A stretch of 64,000 bases of DNA from Rhodoferax sp. (GCF_010365055.1 NZ_JAAFHA010000004.1:72180-136179); one strand, 5' to 3'; numbered from the stretch's first letter, positions 50,397 through 59,597 are shown. Notes: generated by a model from the letters alone, not told the origin. A program made the numbers and translations.

Positions 50397-51869
50397 ATGG
50401 GTCAAAAACTGAAAATCACCGGTTGGATTTCAATTGGTGTCATGGCGGGCGCATTGACCACCGTGTCGTTGCAGACGGTGGCGCGTGGCGCGCTCACTCC
50501 CTTGCCGCTGGAGGAGCTGCAGCAATTGGCGGCCGTTTTTGGCATGGTGAAGAGCAATTACGTCGAACCCGTGGACGACAAGAAGCTCATCACCGATGCC
50601 ATCGCCGGTATGGTGGCAGGGCTGGACCCGCACTCGGTCTATCTCGACAAAAAGGCGCTGAAGGACTTCAACGAAGGCACGACCGGCAAGTTTGTCGGCG
50701 TCGGCATCGAAATCTCGCAAGAAGATGGCGTGATCAAGGTGGTGTCGCCAATTGAAGGCTCGCCCGCGTTTCGGGCGGGCATCAAACCCAACGACTTGAT
50801 CATCAAGATCAACGACACCCTGGTCAAGGGCCTCTCGCTGAGCGAAGGCGTCAAGCGCATGCGCGGCGAGCCCAATACCAAAGTGCTATTGACGATTTTG
50901 CGCAAGTCTGAAAATCGAACGTTCACGGTCCCGATCACGCGCGAGGAAATTCGTACCCAGTCGGTGCGCAGCAAGGTGATTGAGCCGGGTTACGCCTGGA
51001 TTCGCCTGAGCCAGTTCCAGGAGCGCACCGTGGCCGACTTCGCGCGCAAGGTGGAAGAAATTTACAAGCAGGAACCCCATCTCAAGGGCTTGGTGCTGGA
51101 CTTGCGCAATGATCCAGGCGGCTATCTGGACGCCGCGGTGGCCATTTCGGCGGCATTCTTACCCGCCAATGTGACGGTGGTATCGGCCAACGGCCAGTTG
51201 GCCGAGAGCAAGTTCACCTACAAGGCGGCGCCCGAGTATTACCAGCGCCGTGGTGGTGCTGATCCGCTCAAGCGACTGGCTGACGTAACCAAGGGCGCAC
51301 TAAAAAGCGTGCCGCTGGTGGTGCTGGTCAATGAAGGCTCGGCCTCAGCCAGTGAAATCGTCGCCGGGGCGCTTCAAGATCACAAGCGAGCCAAGCTGAT
51401 GGGCAATCAAACGTTCGGCAAAGGCTCGGTGCAAACCGCAGTCTGCCTGGACTCCGGATTTCGCATGGACAACTGCCCATCGGCTGCCCTGAAGCTCACC
51501 ACCAGTCGTTACTACACGCCCAGCGGCAGCTCGATTCAAGCCAAGGGGATCGTGCCCGACGTCATGCTCGATGAAACCGAGGAAGGCAATCTGTTTGCTG
51601 CGCTGCGCACGCGCGAGGCGGATCTGGAAAAACACCTGAGCAACGGCCAGAGCGACGAACAGAAAACTGCCTTCAGCGAGAAGGAGCGGGAAGAGGCGGT
51701 TAAAAAACTGGAAGAGGAGCTCAAGAAACCGCTGGCCGAGCGCAAGTTGCCGGAGTACGGGACCGACAAGGATTTCCAACTGCTGCAGGCCATCAACCAG
51801 CTCAAAGGTCAGCCGGTGCTGGTCAGCAAGACCTTGGTCGAGCGCCCGGAAGAAAAGAAAGAAGAATGA
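50397..51869 (+). CDS. ctpA: C-terminal processing peptidase (S41, CtpA-type)
   Basis: 490 residues. N-terminal membrane or signal helix (ISIGVMAGALTTVSLQTVA), PDZ domain about 95-170 (GVGIEISQEDGVIKVVSPIE), then the protease core with the Ser-Lys dyad Ser317 (NEGSASASEIV) and Lys342 (TFGKGSVQ), the same 25-residue spacing as E. coli Prc. It degrades misprocessed periplasmic or envelope proteins from their C-termini. The highly charged tail (about 400-490) is probably a coiled or flexible segment. The moeB-like gene starts 10 bases later, suggesting cotranscription. Confidence 0.94.
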   Translation: MGQKLKITGWISIGVMAGALTTVSLQTVARGALTPLPLEELQQLAAVFGMVKSNYVEPVDDKKLITDAIAGMVAGLDPHSVYLDKKALKDFNEGTTGKFVGVGIEISQEDGVIKVVSPIEGSPAFRAGIKPNDLIIKINDTLVKGLSLSEGVKRMRGEPNTKVLLTILRKSENRTFTVPITREEIRTQSVRSKVIEPGYAWIRLSQFQERTVADFARKVEEIYKQEPHLKGLVLDLRNDPGGYLDAAVAISAAFLPANVTVVSANGQLAESKFTYKAAPEYYQRRGGADPLKRLADVTKGALKSVPLVVLVNEGSASASEIVAGALQDHKRAKLMGNQTFGKGSVQTAVCLDSGFRMDNCPSAALKLTTSRYYTPSGSSIQAKGIVPDVMLDETEEGNLFAALRTREADLEKHLSNGQSDEQKTAFSEKEREEAVKKLEEELKKPLAERKLPEYGTDKDFQLLQAINQLKGQPVLVSKTLVERPEEKKEE

Positions 51870-51879
51870 AAATCGGCGC

Positions 51880-52632
51880 ATGACGGACGAGCAACTGCTG
51901 CGCTACTCGCGCCACATCCTGCTGAACGAAATCGGGATTGAGGGCCAGGCGCAGATTATGGCCAGTCGTGCCCTGATCGTGGGTGCGGGTGGTCTGGGCT
52001 CACCGGTTGCCCTCTACCTGGGGTCAGCGGGCGTCGGCCACATCACGGTGGTTGACCACGACAACGTGGACATGACCAATTTGCAGCGGCAAATCGCGCA
52101 TACCCTGGCGCGTGTCGGCCAGCCCAAGGTGCTGTCCATTCAGGCCGCCATCGCAGCCATCAATCCTGACGTGCAGGTGACGCCGGTCGTGGCACGCGCC
52201 GATGCCGAACTGCTGGACACCCTGGTGGCGCAGGCCGATGTCGTACTGGACTGTTCAGACAACTTTGCCACGCGCCACGCCATCAATGCGGCTTGCGTGA
52301 AACACCGCAGACCGCTGGCATCGGGTGCGGCCATCCGCTTTGACGGCCAGGTCTGTGTCTATGACCCGCGCGACGTGAATTCCCCCTGCTATGCCTGCGT
52401 CTTTCCCCCGGACAACAGCTTGGAAGAAACGCGCTGCGCGACGATGGGCGTTTTTGCCCCGCTGGTGGGCATCATTGGCTCCTTGCAGGCGGCTGAAGCG
52501 CTCAAATTACTCAGCGGTGCCGGGCGCCCCCTCACCGGGCGTCTGTTGATGCTCGATGGCCGCTCCATGGAGTTCACGGAAGTCCGTGTGGCACGCCAGG
52601 CCAGCTGCGCCGTTTGCGGCGGTATGCGCTGA
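51880..52632 (+). CDS. MoeB/ThiF-family adenylyltransferase
   Basis: 250 residues, E1-like. Activates the C-terminal glycine of a sulfur carrier (MoaD or ThiS). ATP-binding GAGGLGSPVALYLGSAGVG, the NLQRQ adenylation arginine, the zinc cysteines CYAC and CAVC, and the catalytic-loop cysteine in ETRCATMG. Without moaD or thiS next door I cannot tell which pathway it serves; many Burkholderiales have one copy serving both. It lies directly behind ctpA, a recurrent order. Confidence 0.92.
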   Translation: MTDEQLLRYSRHILLNEIGIEGQAQIMASRALIVGAGGLGSPVALYLGSAGVGHITVVDHDNVDMTNLQRQIAHTLARVGQPKVLSIQAAIAAINPDVQVTPVVARADAELLDTLVAQADVVLDCSDNFATRHAINAACVKHRRPLASGAAIRFDGQVCVYDPRDVNSPCYACVFPPDNSLEETRCATMGVFAPLVGIIGSLQAAEALKLLSGAGRPLTGRLLMLDGRSMEFTEVRVARQASCAVCGGMR

Positions 52633-52642
52633 CACGCTGGGG

Positions 52643-53173
52643 TTAGCGCGACGCCGCATGACAAGAACCGTGGCGCCGGCGGAAATCACGCGGCAATTCG
52701 GCGGCGTCCGCGGCAAACAGTCCCAAGCGCGATTGCCTTGCAAGGGCCTCTTCAGCGGCGTAGGGCCCCAGGTCGCGGCGCCAGCGATAGGACCAGGCCT
52801 GGCCGGCCTGCACCATCTGCCGACCCAAGTCATGCTCATCAATTTGAATGCGCGCCAGGCCTCGCCCGTAGTCATCATGGCGCCGAATCGTTACCTCGAC
52901 GTGCCGGTGCAGCACCCGCTGCGCCAGCACTTCGCGCGCGACCTGTCCACCGGTTTGGCAGATCTCAGGCGCGTCGATGCCGTCAATGCGCAGCTTGCGT
53001 GGCGGGCCCCCTGCGCCCGGGCGAACCCAGAGCGTGTCACCGTCCGAGACATGGGAGACTCTGCCAGCAAAGACTGATTTCGCCTGGGCGCTACTGGCTG
53101 CAAGAAAAATCGCCACCAGCAAAAAAAAATGGAAAGGCCTTGTCAGTCCCTGGCGCAAGAATGTTCGATGCAT
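52643..53173 (-). CDS. Exported thermonuclease-like protein (SNase fold)
   Basis: 176 residues from ATG 53171-53173. Signal peptide FHFFLLVAIFLAASSAQA (cleavage about residue 31). The staphylococcal-nuclease OB-fold motifs are VSDGDTLWVR, LRIDGIDAPE and DDYGRGLARI, with the catalytic Arg and Asp/Glu positions recognisable. Likely a periplasmic or secreted nuclease. The C-terminus (FRRRHGSCHAASR) is an unusual basic tail. Convergent with the moeB-like gene (10-base gap). Confidence 0.88.
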   Translation of the reverse strand: MHRTFLRQGLTRPFHFFLLVAIFLAASSAQAKSVFAGRVSHVSDGDTLWVRPGAGGPPRKLRIDGIDAPEICQTGGQVAREVLAQRVLHRHVEVTIRRHDDYGRGLARIQIDEHDLGRQMVQAGQAWSYRWRRDLGPYAAEEALARQSRLGLFAADAAELPRDFRRRHGSCHAASR

Positions 53174-53353
53174 TCGGTCGATTGTCAAGGCAACAGGTTC
53201 AAAGGCCGCGACCAGGCCCTGCCGCCACCAAAGAAGCCCCGCTATTGGCCAGTAAAGACTGTGAACTTTTGGTCATTGGTTGAAAAATGTTCCTGTTAGA
53301 CTGGTTTGCTATCACATTCATATTGTTCCGTGACTTCTGAAACTGTATCCGCC

Positions 53354-54124
53354 ATGATCGATCTGCATGACTTGCGTCTGGATGATGCACGCGCCCTGCT
53401 GGCGCACGATGCGTCGGACAGTCTGCCCGAGCCAGATGAATCCCGCACCCAGTATTTGCAGAGGGTCATCGACAAGTTGTGCGAACTGTCCCTGAAGGAC
53501 CCGCTGACTGGATTGGCGAACCGACGTCATTTCCGCAATGTGCTGGCCCGCGAAATTGACGCCGTGGCCCGTTCAGGAGAATCTGCCTTGCTGTTGATGA
53601 TGGACATTGATCATTTCAAGAACGTCAACGACACCTATGGCCATTTGGCGGGCGACCGGGTGCTGCAGGCCGTTGCCAAAGCCCTGGCGTCCTGCGTGCG
53701 ACCGATGGACACCGTGGCGCGTTACGGCGGCGAGGAGTTCGCCGCGATTCTGCCCAACTGCCCACCGTCGTTTGGGAAAATCGTGGCGGAACGAATCCGG
53801 GCAACTGTCGGTTCCCTCAATGTGTTGGTGGCGCCACTGATAAGTCTGCAGGTCACGATCAGCATCGGGGGCGCCTATGCACCCGAATGGGTTCGCTCCA
53901 CCACCGCCTTGTGGACCGATCGGGCTGACATCCAGCTCTATCGAGCCAAATCGGAGGGGCGCGACCGCGTTTATATTGACCAGCAGCCGGAGATCGCCGT
54001 GAGTGCGGAAGAGAAAAATATGTTGTTTGGCCACCTTTCCATTGGAAACCCGGCCTGGCTGCAGAGTGTTTCGAATGACGCGTCGGTTGGTGCAGCAGAC
54101 AGCGCAATGAAGAGGTTGAACTGA
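53354..54124 (+). CDS. Diguanylate cyclase (GGDEF), no sensor domain
   Basis: 256 residues. A short helical N-terminus (1-45) leads into a GGDEF domain with DPLTGLANRRHF, DIDHFKNVNDTYGH, active site RYGGEEF and an RxxD inhibitory site (RPMD) five residues before it, so it should make cyclic di-GMP and be product-inhibited. The last 50 residues are not conserved. ATG 53354 (MIDLHDLRLD) is preferred over a TTG. Its stop overlaps the next gene's start (TGATG), tying it to a MinD-like ATPase. Confidence 0.9.
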   Translation: MIDLHDLRLDDARALLAHDASDSLPEPDESRTQYLQRVIDKLCELSLKDPLTGLANRRHFRNVLAREIDAVARSGESALLLMMDIDHFKNVNDTYGHLAGDRVLQAVAKALASCVRPMDTVARYGGEEFAAILPNCPPSFGKIVAERIRATVGSLNVLVAPLISLQVTISIGGAYAPEWVRSTTALWTDRADIQLYRAKSEGRDRVYIDQQPEIAVSAEEKNMLFGHLSIGNPAWLQSVSNDASVGAADSAMKRLN

Positions 54125-54963
54125 TGATGAGCGACGTCCTGAATCCTCCACAAGACAATGTGGCCGCGCCCACCGTGCCGCTGAAGCCCCTGGGCAAGGT
54201 GCTGGCGGTGACCAGCGGCAAAGGCGGCGTTGGCAAGACCTTTGTTTCGGCCAATCTCGCCGCAGCGCTGGCCAAGCGCGGCCACCGGGTGCTGGTACTC
54301 GACGCTGACCTGGGTCTGGCCAATCTGGATGTGGTGCTGAACCTGTACCCCAAAGTCACCCTGCACGATGTGTTTACCGGCAAGGCCAAGCTCGAAGACG
54401 CCATCGTGCGGGCGCCGGGCGGTTTTTCGGTCTTGCTGGCAGGCTCCGGCATGGTGGAGTACTCACGCCTGACCCCAGAAGTGCGCGACGACTTCCTGCG
54501 CATCATGAGCGGGCTGATACCGCATTACGACATCGTGCTGCTCGATACCGGTGCTGGCATCTCTGATGTCGTGCTGTTTGCCGTCTCCCTGGCCTCCGAG
54601 GTGCTGGTGGTGGCCACACCCGAGCCGACCTCGCTGACCGACGCCTATGCCACCATCAAGGTGCTTGTTGGGCAACAAAAACGCCAGACCATTCGCATGG
54701 TCATCAACCAGACGGCGCGTCTGGGTGACGGGCGTGCCATCACGACCCAATTGCAGCAGGTGTTGGACCGATTTGTGGTGACCGAACCAGGGCGTCCGAT
54801 TCGCCTGATTCATCTCGGCGACATACCGTCCGACCCCTCGGTGCGCCAAGCGGTGATGCGTCGCCAATTGCTGATGCAATCGACGCCTGGCTGCCCCGCT
54901 GCCATGGCAATTTCCCAGCTGGCCACCAAGCTGGAAGACACCATCATCAAGCAGCAGGCATAG
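54124..54963 (+). CDS. MinD/ParA (FlhG-like) ATPase
   Basis: 279 residues. Deviant Walker A SGKGGVGKTFVSANLAAAL with the signature lysine, then VLVLDADLGLANLDVVL (switch) and VLLDTGAGISD. FlhG/MinD-type proteins position polar organelles or gate flagellar synthesis. There is no amphipathic C-terminal helix as clear as in MinD. It is coupled to the upstream GGDEF gene, so a c-di-GMP-linked localisation role can be guessed. It overlaps the convergent DUF429 gene by 17 bases at the 3' end. Confidence 0.88.
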   Translation: MMSDVLNPPQDNVAAPTVPLKPLGKVLAVTSGKGGVGKTFVSANLAAALAKRGHRVLVLDADLGLANLDVVLNLYPKVTLHDVFTGKAKLEDAIVRAPGGFSVLLAGSGMVEYSRLTPEVRDDFLRIMSGLIPHYDIVLLDTGAGISDVVLFAVSLASEVLVVATPEPTSLTDAYATIKVLVGQQKRQTIRMVINQTARLGDGRAITTQLQQVLDRFVVTEPGRPIRLIHLGDIPSDPSVRQAVMRRQLLMQSTPGCPAAMAISQLATKLEDTIIKQQA

Positions 54964-55828
54964 CACCGTCACGACTGACGGTGACGATCCACCCCTCCAG
55001 CGGGTCCAGATCAGCCGGCAAGCCGTAGCCGGCGTCACCTTGGGCATGTCGCGCCTGCGCCCAAGCCGCCTGCGTCAGGCACAGCACCGCATCCAGCGTA
55101 TCTCCACTGGCATCATCCACCAGCGCGTCGCGCTGGGCGTGGGTCAGTTTGAGTCGCAATCCGAGTCGGGTCTGGCCATGCTCCAGCGCCGTGATCAGGT
55201 CTTTGCGGGCAATCAGGCGCTCTGGCGTTTGCCGGGCCTTGTCGTCGCTCTTGTAGCTGCGCCGGCCGACAACCTCGCGCGCCAGCAAACCCGGATAGGC
55301 TTCCAACGCCACCCGGCGCGCTTGGCCATGCGCGTCGACATCGTTGGGGTCGCCCGCGTGCAGTCCCGGCAGCTGGACGCCAGCCGCGAGGAATAGCGGG
55401 ACCCCGGCATGCAGCATGTAGGCCACTGGCGGGTTGACCCATTTCATGGAGGGACTGGAGCCGGCCGGAAGGTCGGTCGCCCGGTGGGCAAATTTGCCAC
55501 CTGCGGGGCGGGCAGCGCAGAACGCAGCAAATGTGTCGCGGATTTGCCCTCGACTCAAGGTCGCGTAGTGGCGCATACACGCTTCCCACTGCGTCGGCCA
55601 GGCTAGGGTCTGGACCAGCTCACGCGGCAGACCAAAGGGCAGGTCAAACGCACCGACCCAACTCAGGGGTTGCTGCAACCAGCAGGCGAACGCATCCAGC
55701 GATTCCAGTCGCTCTAGTTTCAATAGCTGAACGCGCCCGGATTGCAGGGCCCCAAAGGCCAGAATGATTGGTTTTTTACGAGAGGGACGGCTTGAAAAGT
55801 CGCACCCTAACAGCACCGTTCCCGTCAC
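54947..55828 (-). CDS. DUF429-family protein
   Basis: 293 residues. The RNase H-like N-terminus LLGCDFSSRPSRKKPI has the acidic first-strand residue, followed by VGAFDLPFGLPR and the conserved EAYPGLLAREVVG segment typical of DUF429 (predicted nuclease fold). Function not established. Start is GTG (55826-55828); no better ATG lies upstream in the family-consistent region. Convergent with the MinD-like gene, overlapping by 17 bases. Confidence 0.82.
   Translation of the reverse strand: MTGTVLLGCDFSSRPSRKKPIILAFGALQSGRVQLLKLERLESLDAFACWLQQPLSWVGAFDLPFGLPRELVQTLAWPTQWEACMRHYATLSRGQIRDTFAAFCAARPAGGKFAHRATDLPAGSSPSMKWVNPPVAYMLHAGVPLFLAAGVQLPGLHAGDPNDVDAHGQARRVALEAYPGLLAREVVGRRSYKSDDKARQTPERLIARKDLITALEHGQTRLGLRLKLTHAQRDALVDDASGDTLDAVLCLTQAAWAQARHAQGDAGYGLPADLDPLEGWIVTVSRDGAMPAA
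55718..55760 (+). repeat. Possible dispersed-repeat segment inside the DUF429 gene
   Basis: TTTCAATAGCTGAACGCGCC then CGGATTGCAGGGCCCCAAAG resembles the repeat family start and end. It would encode residues about 23-37 on the opposite strand. The match is partial and may be chance. Confidence 0.3.
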
Positions 55829-55877
55829 AAAACAGCCAAGTTACGCGTTGCGCGCAACCAAGGACTCGTCAAAAAAC

Positions 55878-56300
55878 TCAAGCACGCCCGATGATGCAGG
55901 CGGTGGCCATTAATTCTTCCAACAGTGCCAGCGACACCGTGCCCGACACTGAATACGGATTCAACTCCGGCTTTTCAGCATACTTCAACAAAATGGAGGC
56001 GTTGATCTTGGACATGTTGACCTGCCCCATGGTCCAGCCGCCAAAGCGGCGCTCGGGTATTTCTTCGTAGTGCAGCAGAACCACATCGTGATGTCGGGTG
56101 TCTTTCTGAATGTGGCCATACAGCTCGCTCACGGCCATGCGCCCACCTTCAATCGCCTGCAGAAAGATGCCGCCGCCGTAGCAAAGGATGCCGGTGATGC
56201 CGCACTCCGGGTTGTGCTGGCGCGATTTCAGCAGAATGGCCTCAATGGCATCCGGACTGGTGTCAACGGCGCGGCTGGCGTAAAGCAAACGAACCAACAT
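55878..56300 (-). CDS. BLUF-domain blue-light photoreceptor
   Basis: 140 residues, a single BLUF domain with no effector. Photochemical residues by comparison with AppA: Tyr7 (RLLYASR), Asn30, Gln48 (GIFLQAIEG), Trp89 and Met91 (GGWTMG), all at the expected spacing, so FAD binding and light response are likely. The short C-terminal extension (about 92-140) is helical. It starts two bases after the folE stop, which implies one transcript and perhaps a joint response. Partner protein unknown. Confidence 0.92.
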   Translation of the reverse strand: MLVRLLYASRAVDTSPDAIEAILLKSRQHNPECGITGILCYGGGIFLQAIEGGRMAVSELYGHIQKDTRHHDVVLLHYEEIPERRFGGWTMGQVNMSKINASILLKYAEKPELNPYSVSGTVSLALLEELMATACIIGRA

Positions 56301-56302
56301 GA

Positions 56303-57025
56303 TCAGCCTTCTTTCTTGGGAATAAGCGACAGGAATTCACGGCGCAGATTGGGATCCTTGAGAAAGCTGCCGCGCATGACTGAATTGATCATCTTGCTGT
56401 CCATGTCCTTGACGCCACGCCAGCCCATGCAGAAGTGGCTGGCCTCCATCACGATAGCCAGACCGTCAGGCTGGGTTTTTTGCTGAATCAGGTCGGCCAA
56501 CTGGACCACTGCTTCCTCCTGAATCTGCGGTCGGCCCATGACCCACTCGGCCAGGCGCGCGTACTTGGACAAGCCAATCACATTGGTATGTTCATTCGGC
56601 AGTACGCCAATCCAGATCTGGCCGATGATCGGACACAAGTGGTGACTGCAGGCACTGCGCACCGTGATCGGGCCCACAATCATCAACTCGTTGAGGTGCT
56701 CGGCGTTGGGAAACTCGGTGATGGTGGGCGCGCTGACGTAGCGTCCATTGAACACCTCTTTCAGATACATCTTGGCGACCCGACGCGCCGTCTTGTCAGT
56801 GTTGTGATCATGCTCCGTGTCAATCACCAGGCTGCTCAGCACGCCTTTCATCTTGTCTTCTACCTCGTCGAGCAACTGCTCCATCTCACCGGGCTCGATG
56901 AAATCGGCAATGTTGTCGTTGGCATGGAAGCGCTTGCGCGCCGCCAGCAGTCGTTCCCGAATTTTGACGGAGACGGGCGTACCCTCATCGACATCGCTTG
57001 GATTCATGGTGATTTGGCTTTTCAT
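56303..57025 (-). CDS. folE: GTP cyclohydrolase I
   Basis: About 240 residues. Makes 7,8-dihydroneopterin triphosphate, the first step to folate and other pterins. Zinc and active-site motif SACSHHLCPIIGQIWIGVLP and the IGLSKYARL segment are present. There are three closely spaced ATGs (57031, 57025, 57007) with no clear Shine-Dalgarno site; the middle one is given. Directly upstream of the BLUF gene (2-base gap). The product of NudB, encoded 2 kb away, follows in the same pathway. Confidence 0.93.
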   Translation of the reverse strand: MKSQITMNPSDVDEGTPVSVKIRERLLAARKRFHANDNIADFIEPGEMEQLLDEVEDKMKGVLSSLVIDTEHDHNTDKTARRVAKMYLKEVFNGRYVSAPTITEFPNAEHLNELMIVGPITVRSACSHHLCPIIGQIWIGVLPNEHTNVIGLSKYARLAEWVMGRPQIQEEAVVQLADLIQQKTQPDGLAIVMEASHFCMGWRGVKDMDSKMINSVMRGSFLKDPNLRREFLSLIPKKEG

Positions 57026-57109
57026 TAACATGGAAGAATGGTAGCAGCGTTTTACTTAGAGAGTTTTTGGCCGGTAGACCTCATCCACTCAGCGTAACAT
57101 GCTATTTTT

Positions 57110-58345
57110 TTAATAGCGTTTCCCATTCAGGAACAGCAGGATGCGCATGATGCCCAATGCCACGCGGTCCAGAAAGCGCTGGCGCCACGGCCGGTTGGCA
57201 TAGGCGCCAGGGTCCACGCGTACGCCATCCTGGACCATGGCATGCTCAAGCCGCGCGCGCAAATCCTGCGCGAAGGGCACATCGTCTACGACCACGTTGG
57301 CCTCACGCGCCAGCAGCAAACTCAAGGGGTCCAGGTTGGAAGAGCCGACCGTGGCCCAGTGAGAATCAATGACCGCCACCTTGGCGTGGAGAAAACTGAC
57401 CGAATACTCATGGATTTCAACACCCGCCGCCAACAGCGCACCGTAGACCGAGCGCGCCGCGTGGTATTGCATGAAGTACTCGTAACGCCCTTGCAGCAAC
57501 AGCCGCACCCGCACCCCGCGTTGCGCAGCATGCACCAGTGCCTTGCGCAGTTTGCGGCCCGGAACAAAGTAGGCATTGGCAATGATGATTTCAGTGCGGG
57601 CGGCACCAATGGCTCTTCGGTAGGCCCGCTCAATCCGGGAACGGTTTCGCACATTGTCACGCAGCACCAAGTCGGCGTTGGTGCTGTAACCCACCTCACC
57701 CCTGGTCCAGGCACCCGCGTCGTTGGATGCGTCAGAATCCGGATCGGACTTCAACTTCAGCTTCACCGCTGTCTGTAGCGCCACCCAGGCGGCGGAGAAA
57801 TCGCTTTGGCGCATGGTACTGGCGACCTGAGAGCGCCACCAGAACTGCACGCACGCCTCATGGACCGCCTGTACCAACGGACCCGTCACCTGCACGGCAA
57901 AATCAAAACGGGGCGCCCTCAAAGTGCCATGGTTGGGGTCATACCAATCATCAAGCACGTTGATGCCACCGCAGAAGGCCACCGTGCCATCGACCACACA
58001 CAGTTTGCGATGCAGGCGCCGCCAGCGACTCGGAATCAGCAGACCGAACCGCCCCAGCGGCGAGAAAATGCGCCAATTGACCCCCGCAGCATTGAAGCGG
58101 GACACCCATTGCGCCGGAATGCGCGGCGTACCGACGCCGTCCATCGCCAGGTACACCGCCACGCCGCGCCGGGCGGCGCGCTCCAGCGCCATGGCCACAC
58201 TTTCACCGCTGGCCTCAACACTGAAGATGTAAGTCTCCATGCGAACTTCATGGGCGCTGCGCTCAATCGCCCGAACCATCGCCGGAAAAAACGCCTGCGC
58301 ACCCTGCAGCAGAACAATCTGGTGACCGGGTCGGGGTTGTGGCAT
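57110..58345 (-). CDS. clsB: Cardiolipin synthase-like phospholipase D protein (ClsB-type)
   Basis: 411 residues with two HKD half-sites: HRKLCVVDGTVAFCGGIN near residue 112 and HAKVAVIDSHWATVGSSNLD near 326. ClsB makes cardiolipin from phosphatidylglycerol (or with other headgroups). No N-terminal membrane helices, as in ClsB; a hydrophobic C-terminus (ALGIMRILLFL) may touch the membrane. It follows the EEP-family nuclease gene by 17 bases, a conserved pair. Downstream, GCTATT/AATAGC around a T-run could terminate the transcript. Confidence 0.9.
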   Translation of the reverse strand: MPQPRPGHQIVLLQGAQAFFPAMVRAIERSAHEVRMETYIFSVEASGESVAMALERAARRGVAVYLAMDGVGTPRIPAQWVSRFNAAGVNWRIFSPLGRFGLLIPSRWRRLHRKLCVVDGTVAFCGGINVLDDWYDPNHGTLRAPRFDFAVQVTGPLVQAVHEACVQFWWRSQVASTMRQSDFSAAWVALQTAVKLKLKSDPDSDASNDAGAWTRGEVGYSTNADLVLRDNVRNRSRIERAYRRAIGAARTEIIIANAYFVPGRKLRKALVHAAQRGVRVRLLLQGRYEYFMQYHAARSVYGALLAAGVEIHEYSVSFLHAKVAVIDSHWATVGSSNLDPLSLLLAREANVVVDDVPFAQDLRARLEHAMVQDGVRVDPGAYANRPWRQRFLDRVALGIMRILLFLNGKRY

Positions 58346-58362
58346 GGCTTTCGGAGATGCCG

Positions 58363-59121
58363 CTACGAGCGGCCCCGCAAGGGTTCAGTTTCCGGCAAAC
58401 CGAACTCGGCAATCAAGGGCAAATGGTCGGACATGCGCGACCATATGCGACCACGGGGCACCTGCACCCCCAGCGGCACCAAACCCCTGGCGTAGACATA
58501 ATCCAACTGCGCCAGCGGCAGCCGGGCCGGAAAAGTCGGCTGACGCGGGCCGGTGAAGGCTTTCAAATCTGTCGCATCAAGCGCCCGCTGCACCAGGTTT
58601 CCCCAGCAATTGAAATCTCCGGCCACCAACAGCGGCGCTGCAGGAGGTACTTCGCGCTCAATAAAGCGCTGCAACTGCGCAATCTGACGTGTGCGACTGG
58701 CCTTGATCAGCCCCAGATGCACCACCACAACATGCACGGCGTGGCCATGCACCAGCACCTCGGCATGCAGCAAACCGCGCTGTTCGAAACGGTGATCGGA
58801 AATATCTTCCTGCTGATGTCTTGCCACCGGCCAGCGCGACAACATGGCGTTGCCGTGCTCGCCATGCCGGGTAAACGCATTGGTGTGATACACCGCCTCG
58901 TAGCCTTCCGGTGCCAAAAAATCTGCCTGCGACAGCGCGGGCCAGCGCTCGAAATGCTGCGCCTCGCGCCGGTTCAAGAGCCGGACCTCCTGCAAGCAAA
59001 CAATGTCCGAATCCAACTGCTCGACCGCATGACCGAGGTTGTGAATTTCCAGCCGACGTTGCGGGCCAATGCCCTGCACGCCCTTATGAATGTTGTAGGT
59101 GGCGACGCGCAAAATATTCAT
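58363..59121 (-). CDS. Endonuclease/exonuclease/phosphatase-family protein
   Basis: 252 residues from MNILRVATYNIHKG. EEP-fold motifs: ATYNIHKGV, the metal Glu in VCLQEVR, HLGLIKASR, GDFNCWGN, and the catalytic SDHLPL at the end. The substrate could be DNA or a phospholipid-related phosphate; pairing with clsB has led to proposals of a role in phospholipid metabolism. Start overlaps the nudB stop (ATGA), so it is translationally coupled to it. Confidence 0.9.
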   Translation of the reverse strand: MNILRVATYNIHKGVQGIGPQRRLEIHNLGHAVEQLDSDIVCLQEVRLLNRREAQHFERWPALSQADFLAPEGYEAVYHTNAFTRHGEHGNAMLSRWPVARHQQEDISDHRFEQRGLLHAEVLVHGHAVHVVVVHLGLIKASRTRQIAQLQRFIEREVPPAAPLLVAGDFNCWGNLVQRALDATDLKAFTGPRQPTFPARLPLAQLDYVYARGLVPLGVQVPRGRIWSRMSDHLPLIAEFGLPETEPLRGRS

Positions 59122-59597
59122 GCCAAAGCCTTTGTATCTGCCAAGCTGGACAGCAGCAAGCAAGCTTCTGCGTTAGAAGGTGAAAAGCAAGTGGCCGCCG
59201 CTTGCCGGTAGGGCAGCCACTGGTAGGCCGTATGCTCGCGCGGGCTCAGCCGCACCGGGGTGGCGTGCGGCACCTGCAAGCCAAACAAATGCTCGGTGTT
59301 GCGCGTGACGCCGCTCGCGTAACGATGCTGCCAACGGGGATAGATGTCATAGACGTTTTCCAGTCGCCAGTCATGCAGATGAGCGGCCAGCGGCGTACCC
59401 GGGCCGCAGTCAATGCCGGTTTCCTCCAGCACTTCACGCACCGCGGTTTGCTCAAAGGTCTCACCTGGCGCGTCTTTGCTGCCGGTCACCGATTGCCAAA
59501 AATCAGGCGCGTCGGCTCTTTTGATCAGCAGCACATCGAGCGCCGGGGTGTAAATCACCACGAGAACGGATTCAGGGATTTTGTAGGTTGATGGCAT
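59118..59597 (-). CDS. nudB: Dihydroneopterin triphosphate diphosphatase
   Basis: 159 residues, Nudix. Removes pyrophosphate from dihydroneopterin triphosphate in folate synthesis, acting right after FolE. Family start YKIPESVLVVIY, DFWQSVTGS, and a Nudix box with REVLEETG; one extra residue (GSKDAPGE) is present in the box's first spacer compared with E. coli. The start codon directly follows eight T's of the aspS terminator, with no Shine-Dalgarno site. First gene of a nudB-EEP-clsB operon. Confidence 0.9.
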   Translation of the reverse strand: MPSTYKIPESVLVVIYTPALDVLLIKRADAPDFWQSVTGSKDAPGETFEQTAVREVLEETGIDCGPGTPLAAHLHDWRLENVYDIYPRWQHRYASGVTRNTEHLFGLQVPHATPVRLSPREHTAYQWLPYRQAAATCFSPSNAEACLLLSSLADTKALA

